A DNA stretch of 64,000 bases from Calcarisporiella thermophila CBS 279.70 (lineage: Eukaryota > Calcarisporiellomycota), in the NCBI RefSeq assembly GCF_041956535.1, contig NW_027192191.1, forward strand, positions 659,328-723,327, written 5' to 3'. The translations under genes were made by a program, and so were the position numbers. Below are positions 37,413 through 49,408 of the stretch, piece by piece (positions within the stretch are counted from its first letter, which is position 1; every line of letters begins with the position of its first letter). Below the pieces are notes generated by a model. It saw nothing but the letters and a program-made list of their open reading frames with translations. It was not told the origin of the DNA and searched no databases.

Positions 37413-39749
37413 TCAATATCGGACCTCTTTGCCGGTTCTCCGCTTTTCTTCTTCTCGGACCTCGAACATGATCTGTACCGCAATGAACAGACACGCTGCC
37501 GACGAGAACAAAAACAGCAGTCCTACACACAACAGAGGGGTTTATATGCATGAGTAGAGGAACACCTCGAGAGGATATCGAAGCCCTCAATACCGTTTAA
37601 GCTCAGGAAAATGCCTCTTAGCATCTCGACCATCCCCTCCAGTCCCACACAGAACCCAACCAGGTTTGCGATCATCATCGTGAGAATATTAAATACAGCG
37701 CCCAGTGCGCACAAATGGCGGTAATGTGGCCAGTCGCCCCACTTCAAGGGAGGAGAACAATGTTAAGTAGAAAATCTGCGAAATAGCAGCATGGCTGTGC
37801 CTTACCTTCTTCTCCGAAAACACCTTTCGTGCGATTACCTCCGGCAACACGAACAGCGAGATCAGCCAGCCCCAAGCCAAAAGCCGTAGGGATATGTCGT
37901 GCCAAAAGGCAACAAAGGTGAACACAAGAACGAGGTTCAAGAGCGCATTTTTGCTTCCGCCCATTGGGATATAAATGTATCTGTCCAGCAAATGGAGATA
38001 GATTGAAGAATAAGCAACCGTGATAACGTTCCAAGTCCACCACACACTACCTAATGACCCATCGGTTATAGCTGCGGTGCCAACTCCTCCAGAACGATAG
38101 CCCTGAATAGTTGTTGCTCATACACCTGAGCATATTCTCTGGGGCGTCGATCCCGTCTGCCATCGCCCAAAGCCGGAAGAAGCGCCAGGGGAGCAACAGT
38201 TTGAGCCAGATGATTTTCAAGTTGAAATAGCCGATCATGCTAAGCTCAAAAGGGCTGTCGCCTTCCCACGCTTTGGTGTCCTTGATAGCCACCACATAAA
38301 AGAAGTGCAGGATCAGCTCCATCACAAACAACACTCCAAAGAAGCGTAGAGCATAAATAAGAGTGTCCTTGACGGTGACCTCGGTTGAGGGGTATCGGAG
38401 CTAGAGAAGGGGTGGGTGGAGTTGGATAGGAAGAGGGATGGGTATTAGGGGGGATGAGGGTCAGAGTGGACAAGATAGATGCCTACCTGTGAAATGTAGT
38501 TATTGAAGGTCAGGATTGGGCCGGCAATGAACAGGGGAATATAGAGAATATAGGCAAGATAGTAGAGATAGTTATAATCGGACTCGTAGCACGGAGCCTC
38601 AATGCGGTCACGTTCATTCAAAGGAGCCCCATTTCGATCATCCTTCTAAGCAAAGAATATGCATCATAAGTGAGATGGGAACCAAAAAGGGGGTGAGAGG
38701 TGACAAATGCCCGATCCACGAGAAACAAACCTCGAACGACTTTGATGAAATTTTAAAAGACCAGTAGTAGTCCATGTTATATGAGATTAATCGAAGCATA
38801 GTAATATTAAACGATATTTGCCAACGCGGCAATAGTCCTTTAAAAGAATCCTATGTAGTCGCAGAAGCGGTTAAAAAAATAAAAAAAACGCCATTATTAG
38901 AGAGGAGTTGACGGGCAACCACTCAAAATCAAACCAACCAAGACAGCAAGGCGTTCATCGATCCAGCCGAATTCATACCCATCATACATTTCATTCAAGA
39001 AGAGAATCCCAACATTGAATATCCATGTCAATACGGGATTTGCAATGCTGCCCTTGAAAACGCGTCCGATTCCGAAGTTAATCGTGAGAATCGCGAGAAT
39101 TTTGAGAAGACTGTTGCCGTGGATGCCATAAATAGCAAGAAGAGAGAGCGTCAGGAATAAATAGGCATTGTAGAGGGGGCGCTGGGGGATTTTGGAAGGG
39201 GCGGGAAGTAAGAATCTTCGGGCTACATGGCTGATGACGAGGTAGGCACTTGCGAAGAGGAGGAGGAGGTGGAAATTATCGCGGAAGTTGGAGTATTGTG
39301 CATCGCTATTGTCCTAGTATGCAATTGAATGAGAAACTAAGTTGCCTAATCAAACGCGATAAACTTTAAAGTTAGCTTACCACTTTGCGATTAAATATCC
39401 ATCCGTCCTGTAGTTTGTGCTTGTATTTCTCATAATTCGGGTGCGATTCTACAGTTGTAACCATCATTAATCCCGTCTCGATCTCTTCGCCCACTTAATC
39501 GAGCAGAGAAGTGTGATGAGTAGTACATACCAACACTCAGGTCATACGTCGTCTTCAGCATGTACGGCACCACGATGACAAACATGACATAGTAGAAGTA
39601 AAATTCTATAAAAGGATGAATATGCAATCATAGTTTTTCCAAATTCAATTGTACAAACCAGGTGTTCTCCATAGCGGGGGATTAATCTTTACTTTGCGCT
39701 CTTGCGATGATGATGGTGGCTGGGTGATGGGCGAATATTTGGTCGCCAT
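37413..39749 (-). CDS. GUP1: GUP1-like membrane-bound O-acyltransferase
   Basis: Polytopic ER acyltransferase of the MBOAT family; in yeast Gup1 remodels GPI-anchor lipids and affects glycerol uptake. About ten short exons run from the ATG at 39749 ([19 protein letters not shown]) to TGA 37413-37415, giving about 560 aa. Landmarks: [20 protein letters not shown], then [38 protein letters not shown], the catalytic-region block [19 protein letters not shown] and [16 protein letters not shown]. The two His conserved in MBOAT enzymes are in SWHRS and FWHD. The tail is charged ([16 protein letters not shown]). Confidence 0.93.
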
Positions 39750-40104
39750 CGTATAGAGGTAAATGAGAGGAGGAGAATGACGACTACTATATTAGTATGA
39801 AAATGTCGAGTGAAGACTAGTAGTAGAGAATGGTAGCGTGTGGAAGCTCTCATTTGGTAACCTAGCGAAACCTAAAATCCGTGATTTTTTGCCACCCGAG
39901 GGAGCATCAATGTAACTGGATCCGCATTTCTTGTGATAATTTGAGATGGAGAAAGGCAAAGCAAGCTTGTATACGGTAGTTTGAAAATAAACACGTTTTA
40001 TTCAACATCTTATGATCTGGATTTTATGCTACATATTATGCTACGTATAGATAACTGTCTATACACACACATTGGGCTTATTGTGTTGTCGTCGGTCTGT
40101 TACT
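39750..40104. other. Gene-free spacer
   Basis: 5' flank of GUP1 and 3' flank of the small secreted protein gene. No further element recognised. Confidence 0.5.
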
Positions 40105-40472
40105 TCATTGACCTAACTTGCAATATTGGTCCACCTGTTGAACACTGGGATAGTCCTTGGCATGCTTTCCACACGCATTCATACACTGCTCATAAGAGCT
40201 TAGGAAACTGGAGTCGTCACAGAAGCATTTGAAAATATCTTAAGGGAAAAAAAATCAAGCTAGTGAAGTTAACCCGCATGATGCAACTATTTACCCTTGT
40301 ACATCTCTCTGTCATCTTGTTTCTTTACGGCCTCGGGGAAACATTTGCGGACCAGCTGGGATATCCCATGGCAGGTCTCAAACGAACATTCTTCGTCACG
40401 TCGTACGTAGGGCGACCCTTGAACGACTGTGGCAGCCAGAATTACGGCAACAATAAGTGTGCGGAAATTCAT
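40105..40472 (-). CDS. Small secreted 8-cysteine protein
   Basis: Two exons, 40472-40295 and 40238-40105, encode about 103 aa. A signal peptide (MNFRTLIVAVILAATVVQG) is followed by SPYVRRDEEC; the double Arg could be a processing site. The mature part has eight Cys in the order C-x4-C-x9-C-x19-C-x-C-x11-C-x3-C-x16-C and ends KLGQ. There is no membrane anchor. The Cys order and two spacings (x9 and x11) equal those of the GPI-type protein at 28478-29107. It could be a CFEM-like or effector-type secreted protein; function is not assigned. Confidence 0.82.
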
Positions 40473-42030
40473 TACTAGAGATATCTACTTGATCGTTAGG
40501 ATATGGGTATGAGTTGTTCTGTTTGTTCTTCAAATGATTACGGCTAAATATGTGGTAAGGCGAGCGTGGCTTTATAGCTTTCCCCTCTTGCATATTGTCG
40601 GTGTGTTCAACTATTTCATTTGCTTGCGAGGAAAATTCCGCCCGCATCTCTACTTTTCCACGCCACTGCTCTTTTACCATTTCGATATAGCAGTAGGCGA
40701 CTAAAGATTCTTTTTTTTTTCACTACTGTATTCAACTCTGTCTATTTTTTTTTCTTGGAGTTCAAAGAAAGGTACCGAGGAGGCTATGTTTTTTGCATGT
40801 CATGCGAGTGTTCCCTGAGGGACTGACGAAATCGAGGTCTCTCTGTTTCCATAGAATATTCGTTTCGTGTTTTCGAGAAACTCTTTTAATCATGAGTTCA
40901 TGCGTGCATGGATTAAACGGGAACTTGGCCTTTGACTAAACCTTGGTTAGTAGCCATGACCCTTGGCAGAATTTCTTTCTGCTTGTGGTATAGGTCAGTT
41001 CTCTATTTCTTCAAACAACGCCTTGCGAGGTACCTGCAACTTAGTTATTTTTATCAACTCTACTATAGTAAGTATTTTGATTCATTCGTAACGCTAAAAA
41101 CACACTCTCATCATGAGTCGGTTTCAATTGCGGATTTATTCCTCAAAAAACCTAGGTCTGGGCCAAAAGATTACCTCGAGGCCCGCCTAGGTCAGAGCCG
41201 GCCTATCGCCGTGCTTTCTCGCTTTGTTGACGAAGATGTATTTCCTTTCCCCCTAAAGTAAACAAGCTATACCTTTTCTTTCTCCCTTGAAAAGAAAGAG
41301 GATAGCTCGTTTTTATGGAAGCTTCTCGAACTCACCCCCTTTCCCTATTCAGGGGACAACACAAGCAAACCTCGCCGATGATTCGGGCCAACTCCATTTA
41401 CAAACAATATGGGCCGAAACTTTGGAGAAGAAGAGGGGCTTGCCTACACTCTCTCTGAATCTTCAATAAGCGTGAATGTCTAACACCATGTTCGAGCTTC
41501 GAAACCTTGAGGCTTAGCAGGGAAAAACAAAAGGAGCTGCAAGTGGTTTGATGACCTAAGACTTGAGAAGAGCAGGCAAGCTGCTCCCTGTGTCAGAGGA
41601 AGTGAGGTTGTAATGACCGTGTGAGGAAAGGGGAGGATTTGGGCAAAGGTGCAGAATGCCCTCTCTCTCCTAACCGCTTCGACGCTCGGGGAAACAATCT
41701 GGAGATTCCGCGGGCCAACCATAACGCAAAAGAGGCCGCTCGGCTTCGCTTTAGGAAACGCGGTTGGCTAAGGGTTGGCCCGCGCTGCTTGCTTTATTAG
41801 AGCGACTTCTTTTGCGGTTGAGCCCGGGCGTGCCTGCATCGTGCGTGGAAGCGGATTCTCTTGCAACCAAGGGGAGGGTTTTACCTTCTTCACACCGAAC
41901 CTAAGAAATTTCTTTGCCGCTTTATCGATCACGTTTCGGAAGAGTTGGCGAACGGTTTCCCAATGTGGCAAAGTGCCGAAATAAAAAAAACCCTCAGTCG
42001 TTACGGCAAAACATATGGTCGTTTCTCTTC
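40473..42030. other. Long gene-poor stretch with a local composition shift
   Basis: From about 41,100 the sequence becomes more G/C-rich and is full of short open frames on both strands that match nothing I know. One plus-strand frame (about 41,810-42,005) ends SAEIKKTLSRYGKTYGRF and lacks a start codon. The upstream half (40,480-41,100) is ordinary AT-rich spacer. Confidence 0.4.
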
Positions 42031-42040
42031 TATATAAAAC
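42031..42040 (+). promoter_or_regulatory. TATA box of the small gene at 42138
   Basis: TATATAAAAC lies about 100 bp upstream of the ATG and is followed by a C/T/A-rich leader (CTTTCACAAACACAATCACTC-like), the usual arrangement for a focused fungal core promoter. Inferred from position. Confidence 0.5.
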
Positions 42041-42137
42041 GCTCCCCGAAGGTGAATTGGCTCCTGGCTTTTTGTTAAGCCTTGAAAGCATTTCCCCTCT
42101 TTCACAAACACAATCACTCTCATTACAAGCCCTAACT

Positions 42138-42432
42138 ATGAACATGGACTTGCCACCGCGCCGTAAAGAGCTAGCTGTGTTCCAGAAGAGTCCAGACAAC
42201 CACCCTCGCAACGACGAGGCTCTTAGGGAAATTAACATGCGATGGGCCGCTGACCATAGCGGGTATATACATTCTTTTCTGTTGTTTCCCTCGCCTTCCT
42301 TCTAAATGTGTGCATGTATGTAGCTTCCCTCCGCGCAACCAAGAGCGCTCGGTTAGCTTTTCTGACGTTGCATTCGTAAGACACTACGACAGTTGTAGCG
42401 GGAGCTACAGTGTACGCATTTCAATACTATAG
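42138..42432 (+). CDS. Small hypothetical protein with an RVxF-like motif
   Basis: Two exons, 42138-42262 and 42324-42432, joined by a 61-nt GT..AG intron, encode 77 aa starting MNMDLPPRRKELAVFQ. A second ATG lies two codons in. The junction reads DHSGFPPRNQERSVSF. The product is small, hydrophilic and Arg-rich, without a signal peptide. RSVSF fits the protein phosphatase 1 docking pattern, which is suggestive only. Support comes from the TATA box, the leader and a clean intron. A 156-codon minus-strand frame overlaps but is Ser/Arg/Leu-biased like an antisense shadow. Confidence 0.55.
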
Positions 42433-42751
42433 CGAAAAGGAGGACTGGCCTCCTTGTAGGACTGTTTGGTCTTTCACTCATTTGCATGTTATCCCCGATC
42501 ACTTTGTAGACTACTAGACCATATTGTATATTCTTTCACAACACCCACTCTCCCCGTGTATTTATAGCTTATTGATTGTGACATTAATGCTTCCACTCAT
42601 TGAAGAATGTATTTTATTATATACAATAAGTAAAAGAAAAACAAACGGACCTCTACTGAATACCTAAGAATTTCATTGGAACAATATGCGATAATCACAC
42701 GAAAAAAAAAATTACGAAAGGAAAGAAGGGCTTGAGGGTGTCCCGTGGATT
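42433..42751. other. Convergent 3' spacer
   Basis: AT-rich spacer between the small gene and the ING gene. Nothing recognised. Confidence 0.5.
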
Positions 42752-44151
42752 TCACTTTTTCTTTTGTTTCATAAGGGCGGTGCACTCGTTGCAATACCAT
42801 GAGCCCTTGGGAGGTGCTTTTAATCCCACGCATGGATAGTGGAACCACTCGATTTCACACTGAGAATGAAAGATTAGTCCCTGAAAACGCTTGGCATCGA
42901 GAAGAGAAAAAAGATAACTCACATTTTCATTATCACATGCAATCATTTCTCCATATGAGACCTGCTCACAATAACAATAGGTGGGTTCGTTGGGATCAAT
43001 AGGCATGTCGGTGGCAAGCGCCCTGTAATCAATATCAAATCGAGTGAATAGGCCATAACGAGAATGGAAAAGAGGCAGCTAAAAAAAGGGGGTAGAAACT
43101 TACGCCTTTCTTGACTTTTCCTTGCTATTATTAACAGAGTAGTTGTCTTTTCGCCCTGACTTGCTACTTGTCGAGGCGAGGGGCTTCGATGATTTGTCTT
43201 TGGAGGTTTTGATGGCTGCACTGCGACCTGTGGTGGGTGGAGGGGTGATGGTATTCTCTTTCAGCTTACGTTCTAATCGTAGAATATATAAATTAGCATC
43301 TGAATCTCGTTGAAGAGATGACAGAAAGGCAGATGAAAGATACGCACTCTTACTAGGGGTCGTATCGGCACCTATAAAATATAAAACAAGAAATAAGAGA
43401 TTGAAAGAAAAACGTAAGCTTCCAGCTTAAAAGGTAAGCATAAAACAATACCGCTTGTACCTCTCTTTTCCCCACGTCTGTCCTTGCCCTCCTTCTTGTC
43501 CTTGCTTTCTTGCTGCATCCTATTGGCGGCAGCGGATAAGCGGCTAAAGCCCATCAGCTGCTCATCTTCAAACTTCTGAATGTCATTGTCCAGTCTCTGA
43601 CAATGCCGATCCACCTATTTCAATGACAGTGATAAGAATTATTAGGCATAAATTACGAGGGCAACCATCAAGAGTGATCTCACAGTATCATAAGTTGATT
43701 TAGATAGAGCCACCTTCTCCTCGCCCCGTTTTAGACTCTCATTTAGCCGATCTGAGAGTCTTCGTAATACTTCTATGCGCTCTTTTGGAGACATGCTTTT
43801 AACATTATCAATGAAATAGATCGCGTCCTTTGCCACCTCTTCCATCATTTCTGTAAAATTAAAACAGAAATTAGGAAACCAATAACGGACGAACCATTCT
43901 CAATTCAAATCTGACCTTGAGCATATCCATCGAGCTCACGCATCAGCGTGAAGTTGCGCTGGAGCTCCAATGGCAACGCTTCAATAGCTAATAGGCAATA
44001 TGGAAATCAAAGGCGAAAATTATAAAATGTTAATTAGGACCAGGAAAGGTTATGGAATGCGGAGAGGACATCAAGGAATATACGCACTATCTACGTAGTC
44101 ATCAAGATAAGTTAAGTAATCGAGCGAGCGATTTGTGGCTGCAGGCTTCAT
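42752..44151 (-). CDS. ING-family PHD-finger protein
   Basis: Histone-reader subunit of a histone acetyltransferase or deacetylase complex (Yng1/Yng2/Pho23 type), nuclear. Several short exons. The N-terminal ING domain reads [13 protein letters not shown], then [18 protein letters not shown], as in all ING proteins, and continues through a helical segment ending near [20 protein letters not shown] charged linker ([15 protein letters not shown]) follows. The C-terminal PHD finger has the C4HC3 ligands: [36 protein letters not shown]. The aromatic/Met pocket for H3K4me3 (Y, M and W) is present. Which of the three yeast paralogs it matches cannot be told by eye. Confidence 0.93.
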
Positions 44152-44319
44152 GGCTATGAGCTATGAGGAAATAAGGAGGAATAGAGAGGGGCTACGGTGT
44201 AAAATTTCTGTTTCTTGTGAAAAGCCACAAGCTGATGTTTAACGGGAACATGAAAAGAAGCCTCCTCCATATTTTCTTCAGTTCTTAGCATTGTTATTTT
44301 TATTTAACGTCTGTAAATA

Positions 44320-45940
44320 ATGGCGAAAATAATTGGAGAGCTTGTCGTAGTCGCCTTGAAAGCGGTGCGTATTCTCTTATTGATAATGATACAGGATGAG
44401 GAGCATTGCAAGGAACATGCGGCATTAGCGCTTTGAATGCTTCCAAGCACTGTGTACGATAAATCGCCTAATCTGAATCTCCGCTCTCTTCATCGAGTAG
44501 AAAAATCTTCCGAATCGAGAGATTATAGGAAAACAAGACCCATACTGTACGTTCCGGATTGGTACGAATGTTCAGCGCACGAAAACAGACAAGCGCGGTG
44601 GACAGAAACCAGGTGGGAATATGAGCCCCCTTATTGAATTGGAGCCAGCCATTTCAGCTAAATTGAATTGCTTCCTTTTTACAGAATGGGATGACCAAGT
44701 GAATTTCAAGCTCAATGAGGGTGAGACAAAGTTGTTCGTGCAAGTGCTCGATGAGGACCGTAACAAGAGCGATTTGATTGGAGAAGCAAACATCGATTTC
44801 TCGCGTGTTTTAAAAGAGGGTGAGCTAGACGATTGGTTCAAGCTTGAATACAATGGCAGATACGCGGGAGAGATCTACATTGAATTCACTTTCTACTCAT
44901 CGGTAAGTTTGGCCCACAGCTCCCTAATTTTATCCTGGCCACTCACGCCACTATACCACTTCGCCAATGCACAGTCTGCCCCCCCTCCGCCTACCGTCGC
45001 TCCTACTCCACCCCCTGTTCCCCATGAGCTGAAAGTTCAGGGCGGTCAAGTGAAGCCTTTGCCCACGCCTCCTCTTCCACAGCGACCGATTGCAACTGGA
45101 AAGCCCTCGCAACCGTCTCATCAGTATGGAAATCAGGCGAACTATCAGCGTCCGCCGGGGCACTCTCCTTCTCCCTCTCAGCAACAGCAGCAACGTCCCC
45201 CTGCCTCTGCACCTGCCAGCTATCTTCCGCCTCCCTCCCAGCGGCCAAATTATCCGATCACCTCTCCACCGCAGAATTCTAATTTGCAACCACGGCCCCC
45301 TTCATCACAGCAGGGCTACCCGCATCCCGCCTATCCTCCACCGTCGCCGCACCAATCACCTTATCCGCCAGCAACCTACCCGCTCTCGAGTTCTGCGCAT
45401 CCTGCTCCCTCCCCCGCTCCTTCCTACAACACGTATCCGCCTACGCCCGTTACGGGAGGCTATTCTCCTCAGCCGCGCCCGAGTACCCCCGTGCCAACCC
45501 CGTCCTTGCTCACACAGCCGCATCGCCCACTCTCCGGGGAGTATCCTCAGCCCTACTCGCCCCAACCACAGGCTTACCCCCCTCCATCCTCTCAAATGCC
45601 CTATCCGCCCTCGACGAATGGGCCGGTCCATTTCCCGGTCCCGAACTCGGGCCATGGCGGGATAAGCTTCCCAGAACCAGGCAGCAGTGGAATGTACCCG
45701 CCCCAACCTCACGGCGGAGGTATATATCCCAACGACCCCCATTGGAACGCAGCACCCTCGCCCGCAGGATTCCACATGCCGGCCCCATACTCTTCAGGGC
45801 CTTCCCCAGCGCCCTACTCTCCGGCACCTGCTCCTGCCCCTTACACGCCTCCTCAACCTTCCTCAGGGTATTCTACTCGCTATCATGGGCCGCCCCCCGC
45901 CCGTGTTCCACGGAGAAAGCTCTCCAAAACAGAGTTGTAG
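44320..45940 (+). CDS. C2-domain protein with a proline-rich tail, Inn1/Fic1-like
   Basis: Exons 44320-44364, 44501-44612, 44685-44902 and 44975-45940, about 446 aa. An N-terminal C2 domain begins MAKIIGELVVVALKAKNLP and continues KQDPYCTFRIG, then EWDDQVNFKLNEGETKLFV, VLDEDRNKSDLIGEANID and GEIYIEFTFYSS. About 320 residues extremely rich in Pro, Ser, Gln and Tyr follow. This is the layout of Inn1/Fic1, which localises to the division site and binds SH3 domains of Cyk3, Hof1/Cdc15 during septation. Other fungal C2 proteins share the layout, so the role is inferred. It is divergent from the ING gene (168 bp between start codons). Confidence 0.82.
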
Positions 45941-46240
45941 GGAAGGTGCTTTTGTGTATTCGATAACGGTTTTTTGTGTTCTATTCTATTTTTATCTTTT
46001 TTTTTCTTTATTCTTGGCATGTAAACCGGACTTTAAAGCATTTCCCTCCCACACTCCCCCCCAATTTTTTTTAATCTGTGGAAGTACATGACGTTTTCTT
46101 TTTATCTCTCTATTACTCAATAGATTCCATATCATACTCAAAGGGTCTATTTGCATCATGAAGTACTCTCAAGCGCCTCTACGCTGGTTGTCTGAAGAGA
46201 TCAGGGTGAATTTCGGCGGAAATAAATATTGTAATAGGCT
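45941..46240. other. Convergent 3' spacer
   Basis: T-rich spacer between the convergent C2-protein and HAD genes. No gene. Confidence 0.5.
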
Positions 46241-47477
46241 TCATCGCTTCTGCTGCATGGTTGCACCGGCCCAAAGCTCGGGTAATACATCCTCCAAGTC
46301 TTTGATGTCTTCGATCTGGAAATGCCCTACGGGGCCTCCCCCTCTCCCCAAGGTTGCCCCTGGTAGAACATGCACAGTGAGCCACCCCAGCCTCATGGCC
46401 GCCTCGATGTTCACTCGGGAATCGTCGACGAATATGCATTTCTTGGGGTCTGTCACGCCAGCCTCCTGCATCGCCTCAAGGTAAAATCGGGTTTCGGGTT
46501 TACAAGGGATCCCTGGACGGGTATAATCACAGTAAGTGATGCCATCGAATAGGTCGTCGATATTAAGCAGTCTGAGAACGCGCTGTGCGTGCTATTATAG
46601 TTTATACATATGGTATTTTAGTCGGAGAAAAATGCACCCCCGATCTCATAAAGTGGAGGAAGTGAATAAAGAAAATTACCGCTAAGCCAGCATTTGTGAA
46701 GATCCATTTCTTCATGTGCAAGCGCTGAAGCATCAAGCGGAGGGCGGGGTCAGGCTTGAGGACCTCTTGGAGGGGCAGAGACCCGTCCACGTGTCTATCT
46801 ATATTTCCAATGGCACGAAGGAGTTATTTCTAAACGCAATAAAGGCAGTGACAGACAGGAGAGCTACCGTAGTCTAAGGGGTCAATTTCTATTAGCGGGA
46901 AAGTAGAAGAAAAAAAAGATCGTGTGAGCATTCTGAAAATACGCCTTAGTTAACAATCCATGAATTACTATGGTTTTTAATTAATCCCTGGATATAGTGA
47001 GAGAATTAATACAGTGATGTGGAAAATATTGAAAAGTGACATTTACTTTGATGGCGAGTCCGTGCTGTATATAGTATCTCTCCATCAGAACCGCGGCCTC
47101 GCCATCCGGAATGCCCAACTTCTTGAAATAGTCTAATATTCTATGTGAGAGTATTAACCATGATTAGTGAGCCAGAAATGAGCAGTGATATTATCCTTGG
47201 TCGCTCACTTTTCTTCCATCATTTTATGAATGTTGGCAGATGGGTGGTAGAGCGTGTTATCGCAATCGAAGAAAAAGACGGGCTGCTCGGCGTCTTCTTG
47301 CGGAGAGGCTGTCGATCGCGCGAGGGCAGCAACCCATTCCTGAACCGACGGAGTCTGTTCCACACGTTTAATGTTGGTCATGAAGGCGTTGCGCTGCTGC
47401 AGAGGAGACGTATATTTGAATGCTAGCTGTAGCGGATGCCGAGAGGGGAGTCGTCGGAGGAATGGCAGAAGATGCAT
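46241..47477 (-). CDS. SDT1: HAD-family nucleotidase, SDT1/PHM8 type
   Basis: Pyrimidine-type 5'-nucleotidase or lysophosphatidate phosphatase of the haloacid dehalogenase superfamily. Exons run from the ATG at 47477 to a stop at 46241. HAD motif I is VFFFDCDNTLYHP (nucleophile and acid/base Asp), motif II KWIFTNAG, motif III Lys in CKPETRFY and motif IV KCIFVDDSRVN. The family-specific block YCDYTRPGIPCKPE is present. The N-terminus has about 30 extra Arg/Leu residues (MHLLPFLRRLPSRHPLQ) that could be a mitochondrial signal. A second Met at MTNIKRVEQ is an alternative start giving the usual cytosolic length. Confidence 0.85.
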
Positions 47478-47764
47478 CGAAAATAGTTAAGTAGGGGGGC
47501 AACGAGTTGGACAGGAAATTTAAAACTCATTTCTTAAGGGCGGAGTGCCTTTTTTAGATAGGAATACAGGAGATCTTTCCATGCAGGGTTCGGGGTCCAA
47601 ATAAGAAATCGCTCTACGATAGAAGTTTTATAATGGAAAACGTGGGAGAGGGTGGGAAAGGAGGCGGCGACATGAGGGAAGGAGATATAAAAAGAGAAGA
47701 AATCTAATAAAAGTTCAATACAAGAAGAAGTTTTCGAAATCGTCATTGATACACGACTCTAAAT

Positions 47765-49408
47765 TCACGAACACAAAAACTTGTGGTTTCCATAAAACTC
47801 CAGCATTGGATTCTCGCCGGACCGCGTGCTTGTTCTCTCTAGATCGGCATACCGCTCCAAAAACTCTCTGTGGGTCATGATCTTGATGGTCGAGTCGGCT
47901 TGGGAAGGGCGGCACACCAGATGGTATATGTCGCGCATCAGCTCGAAGTTGGTGGGGAAGAAGATATCGAACCATCCCGGTTGCACCATGTAGGTGGAAC
48001 AGGGCACCATGGTGCGTCGATATCTTGTCTGAACTACGGGCGCATCAACTCCCTGTATTGTGTCAGGGAGCCGGTCAAAATCCGATATTAAAAGACGATG
48101 CTGCGGGAAGTGCTCGCGCAGATTCTCGAGGAACAGAAGCAGTTTCGTGGGCAAAAATTCCGCCTCGGTCATATTAGGTGCAAACGGGAGTTTGGATCGC
48201 AGCCGCCGCATAAACCGGTTATGTAGCACGGGTGTACGGTAGAGGGTTTGGCGGCGAAGGGAAAGGTACCGATGGATAAGGGGGTCGTGGAGCGGCTCGT
48301 AGAATTCATGGTAATCGCCAGACTCGTCAATCGCAACCATGCCTTGGTATGGCGCCTCAGTATCTGCGTCATACCGCAATAAGTCGTGGGCGAAGTTATC
48401 CTTGAGCCACATATGGTGTTAGTCCAGGCGGGGCTTAAGCCAGTACAAATCTAAATAAAGCACTTACAATCACTTCCATGGCCAAAAAGAAACATGGGTC
48501 CGGAACGTATATGTCCCAATCAAATATGGAGCGATTGATGATCTCGACACAATGGTGGCGGTTAAGCACACCACGGATATCATGCCGCGTCGCCTGTCGC
48601 TCTGCGAGTTTCGAGCTAATTTCGATGATTTTGTAACGCGTCCGCTCGTACACTGACGGCTCGTGTCGTTGAATGTAGTCGAGAATGTTAAGCATAAGCG
48701 TACCGTTACCTGCACCAATCTCGTAGATCACCAGGTCACGGTGAGGGTATAGGTTGAGTTTATATTCAGTGACCATATATTTTGCTAATGCGTATCCGTA
48801 CCAAGGCTATATAATTAAGCAAAAATGCACATATATATATATATATATACGTCGATTAGCTCTTAAGTTATCGCAACCACTTTTGAATATGATGGAAACG
48901 GGCATTCAATTACTTTAAAGAGTTCGGTGGGAGTATGCCAAACTTGTCTTGCTATATCATCCGTTTCATCCACATCATCCTCAATTTCTTGATATTTCCT
49001 ACTTAATAATCGCATAAATGCATTATTGTCCCGCAAACCGTTGAAATCGAAATCTGTCTCAGGAGAGAAAATGACCGCTTGTTTCGAGAAATAGCCATAG
49101 TGCGGGTTATAGAGGGAATCGTCGATAAAGTCGCGAACAAGCATTTTAACCTGCGTAGGAGGTGTTTTGAAATGTGCAGCCTGACTTGCCGTGAGTGCAG
49201 GATAATCGATGTTAGTTGATTTCGAAGGGCTCTCAAAATCGATTAGAGAATTCCAGTGCCAGTTAGAAGCCACCACAGGCGTAGTAACGATGCAGCGCTG
49301 GAACAGCATCGGCCGCCGTCGACATGAAGTGAACGCGTTATGCTTTAAAATAGGTAAATGGCGATGGATTGTTGGCGTTACTCTCGCCGTAATTAGGATC
49401 GGCCGCAT
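47765..49408 (-). CDS. MidA/NDUFAF7-like SAM-dependent methyltransferase (DUF185)
   Basis: Predicted mitochondrial protein arginine methyltransferase of the family that, in animals and Dictyostelium (NDUFAF7/MidA), supports complex I assembly. Three exons: from 49408 to about 48,918; about 48,808 to 48,478; and about 48,404 to 47,765. The Arg/Thr-rich start (MRPILITARVTPTIHRHLP) looks like a presequence. Family marks: FIDDSLYNPHYGYFSKQA, the SAM motif LVIYEIGAGNGTLMLNIL, the post-I block RYKIIEISSKLAERQ, and AMEVI joined to DNFAHDLL. It has a long C-terminal half (GWFDIFFPTNFELM) typical of the extended fungal form, so exact equivalence to NDUFAF7 is not certain. Confidence 0.85.

Noticed and set aside
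41768-42238. 156-codon minus-strand ORF opposite the small gene at 42138
   Set aside because: Ser/Arg/Leu-biased composition, no domain, and it is antisense to a better-supported spliced gene with a TATA box.
45356-45775. Long antisense frames opposite the proline-rich tail of the C2 protein
   Set aside because: Pro-rich codons create Gly/Arg/Trp-rich open frames on the opposite strand; these are shadows.
48830-48852. (AT)n run
   Set aside because: A short dinucleotide repeat inside an intron of the MidA-like gene; ordinary.
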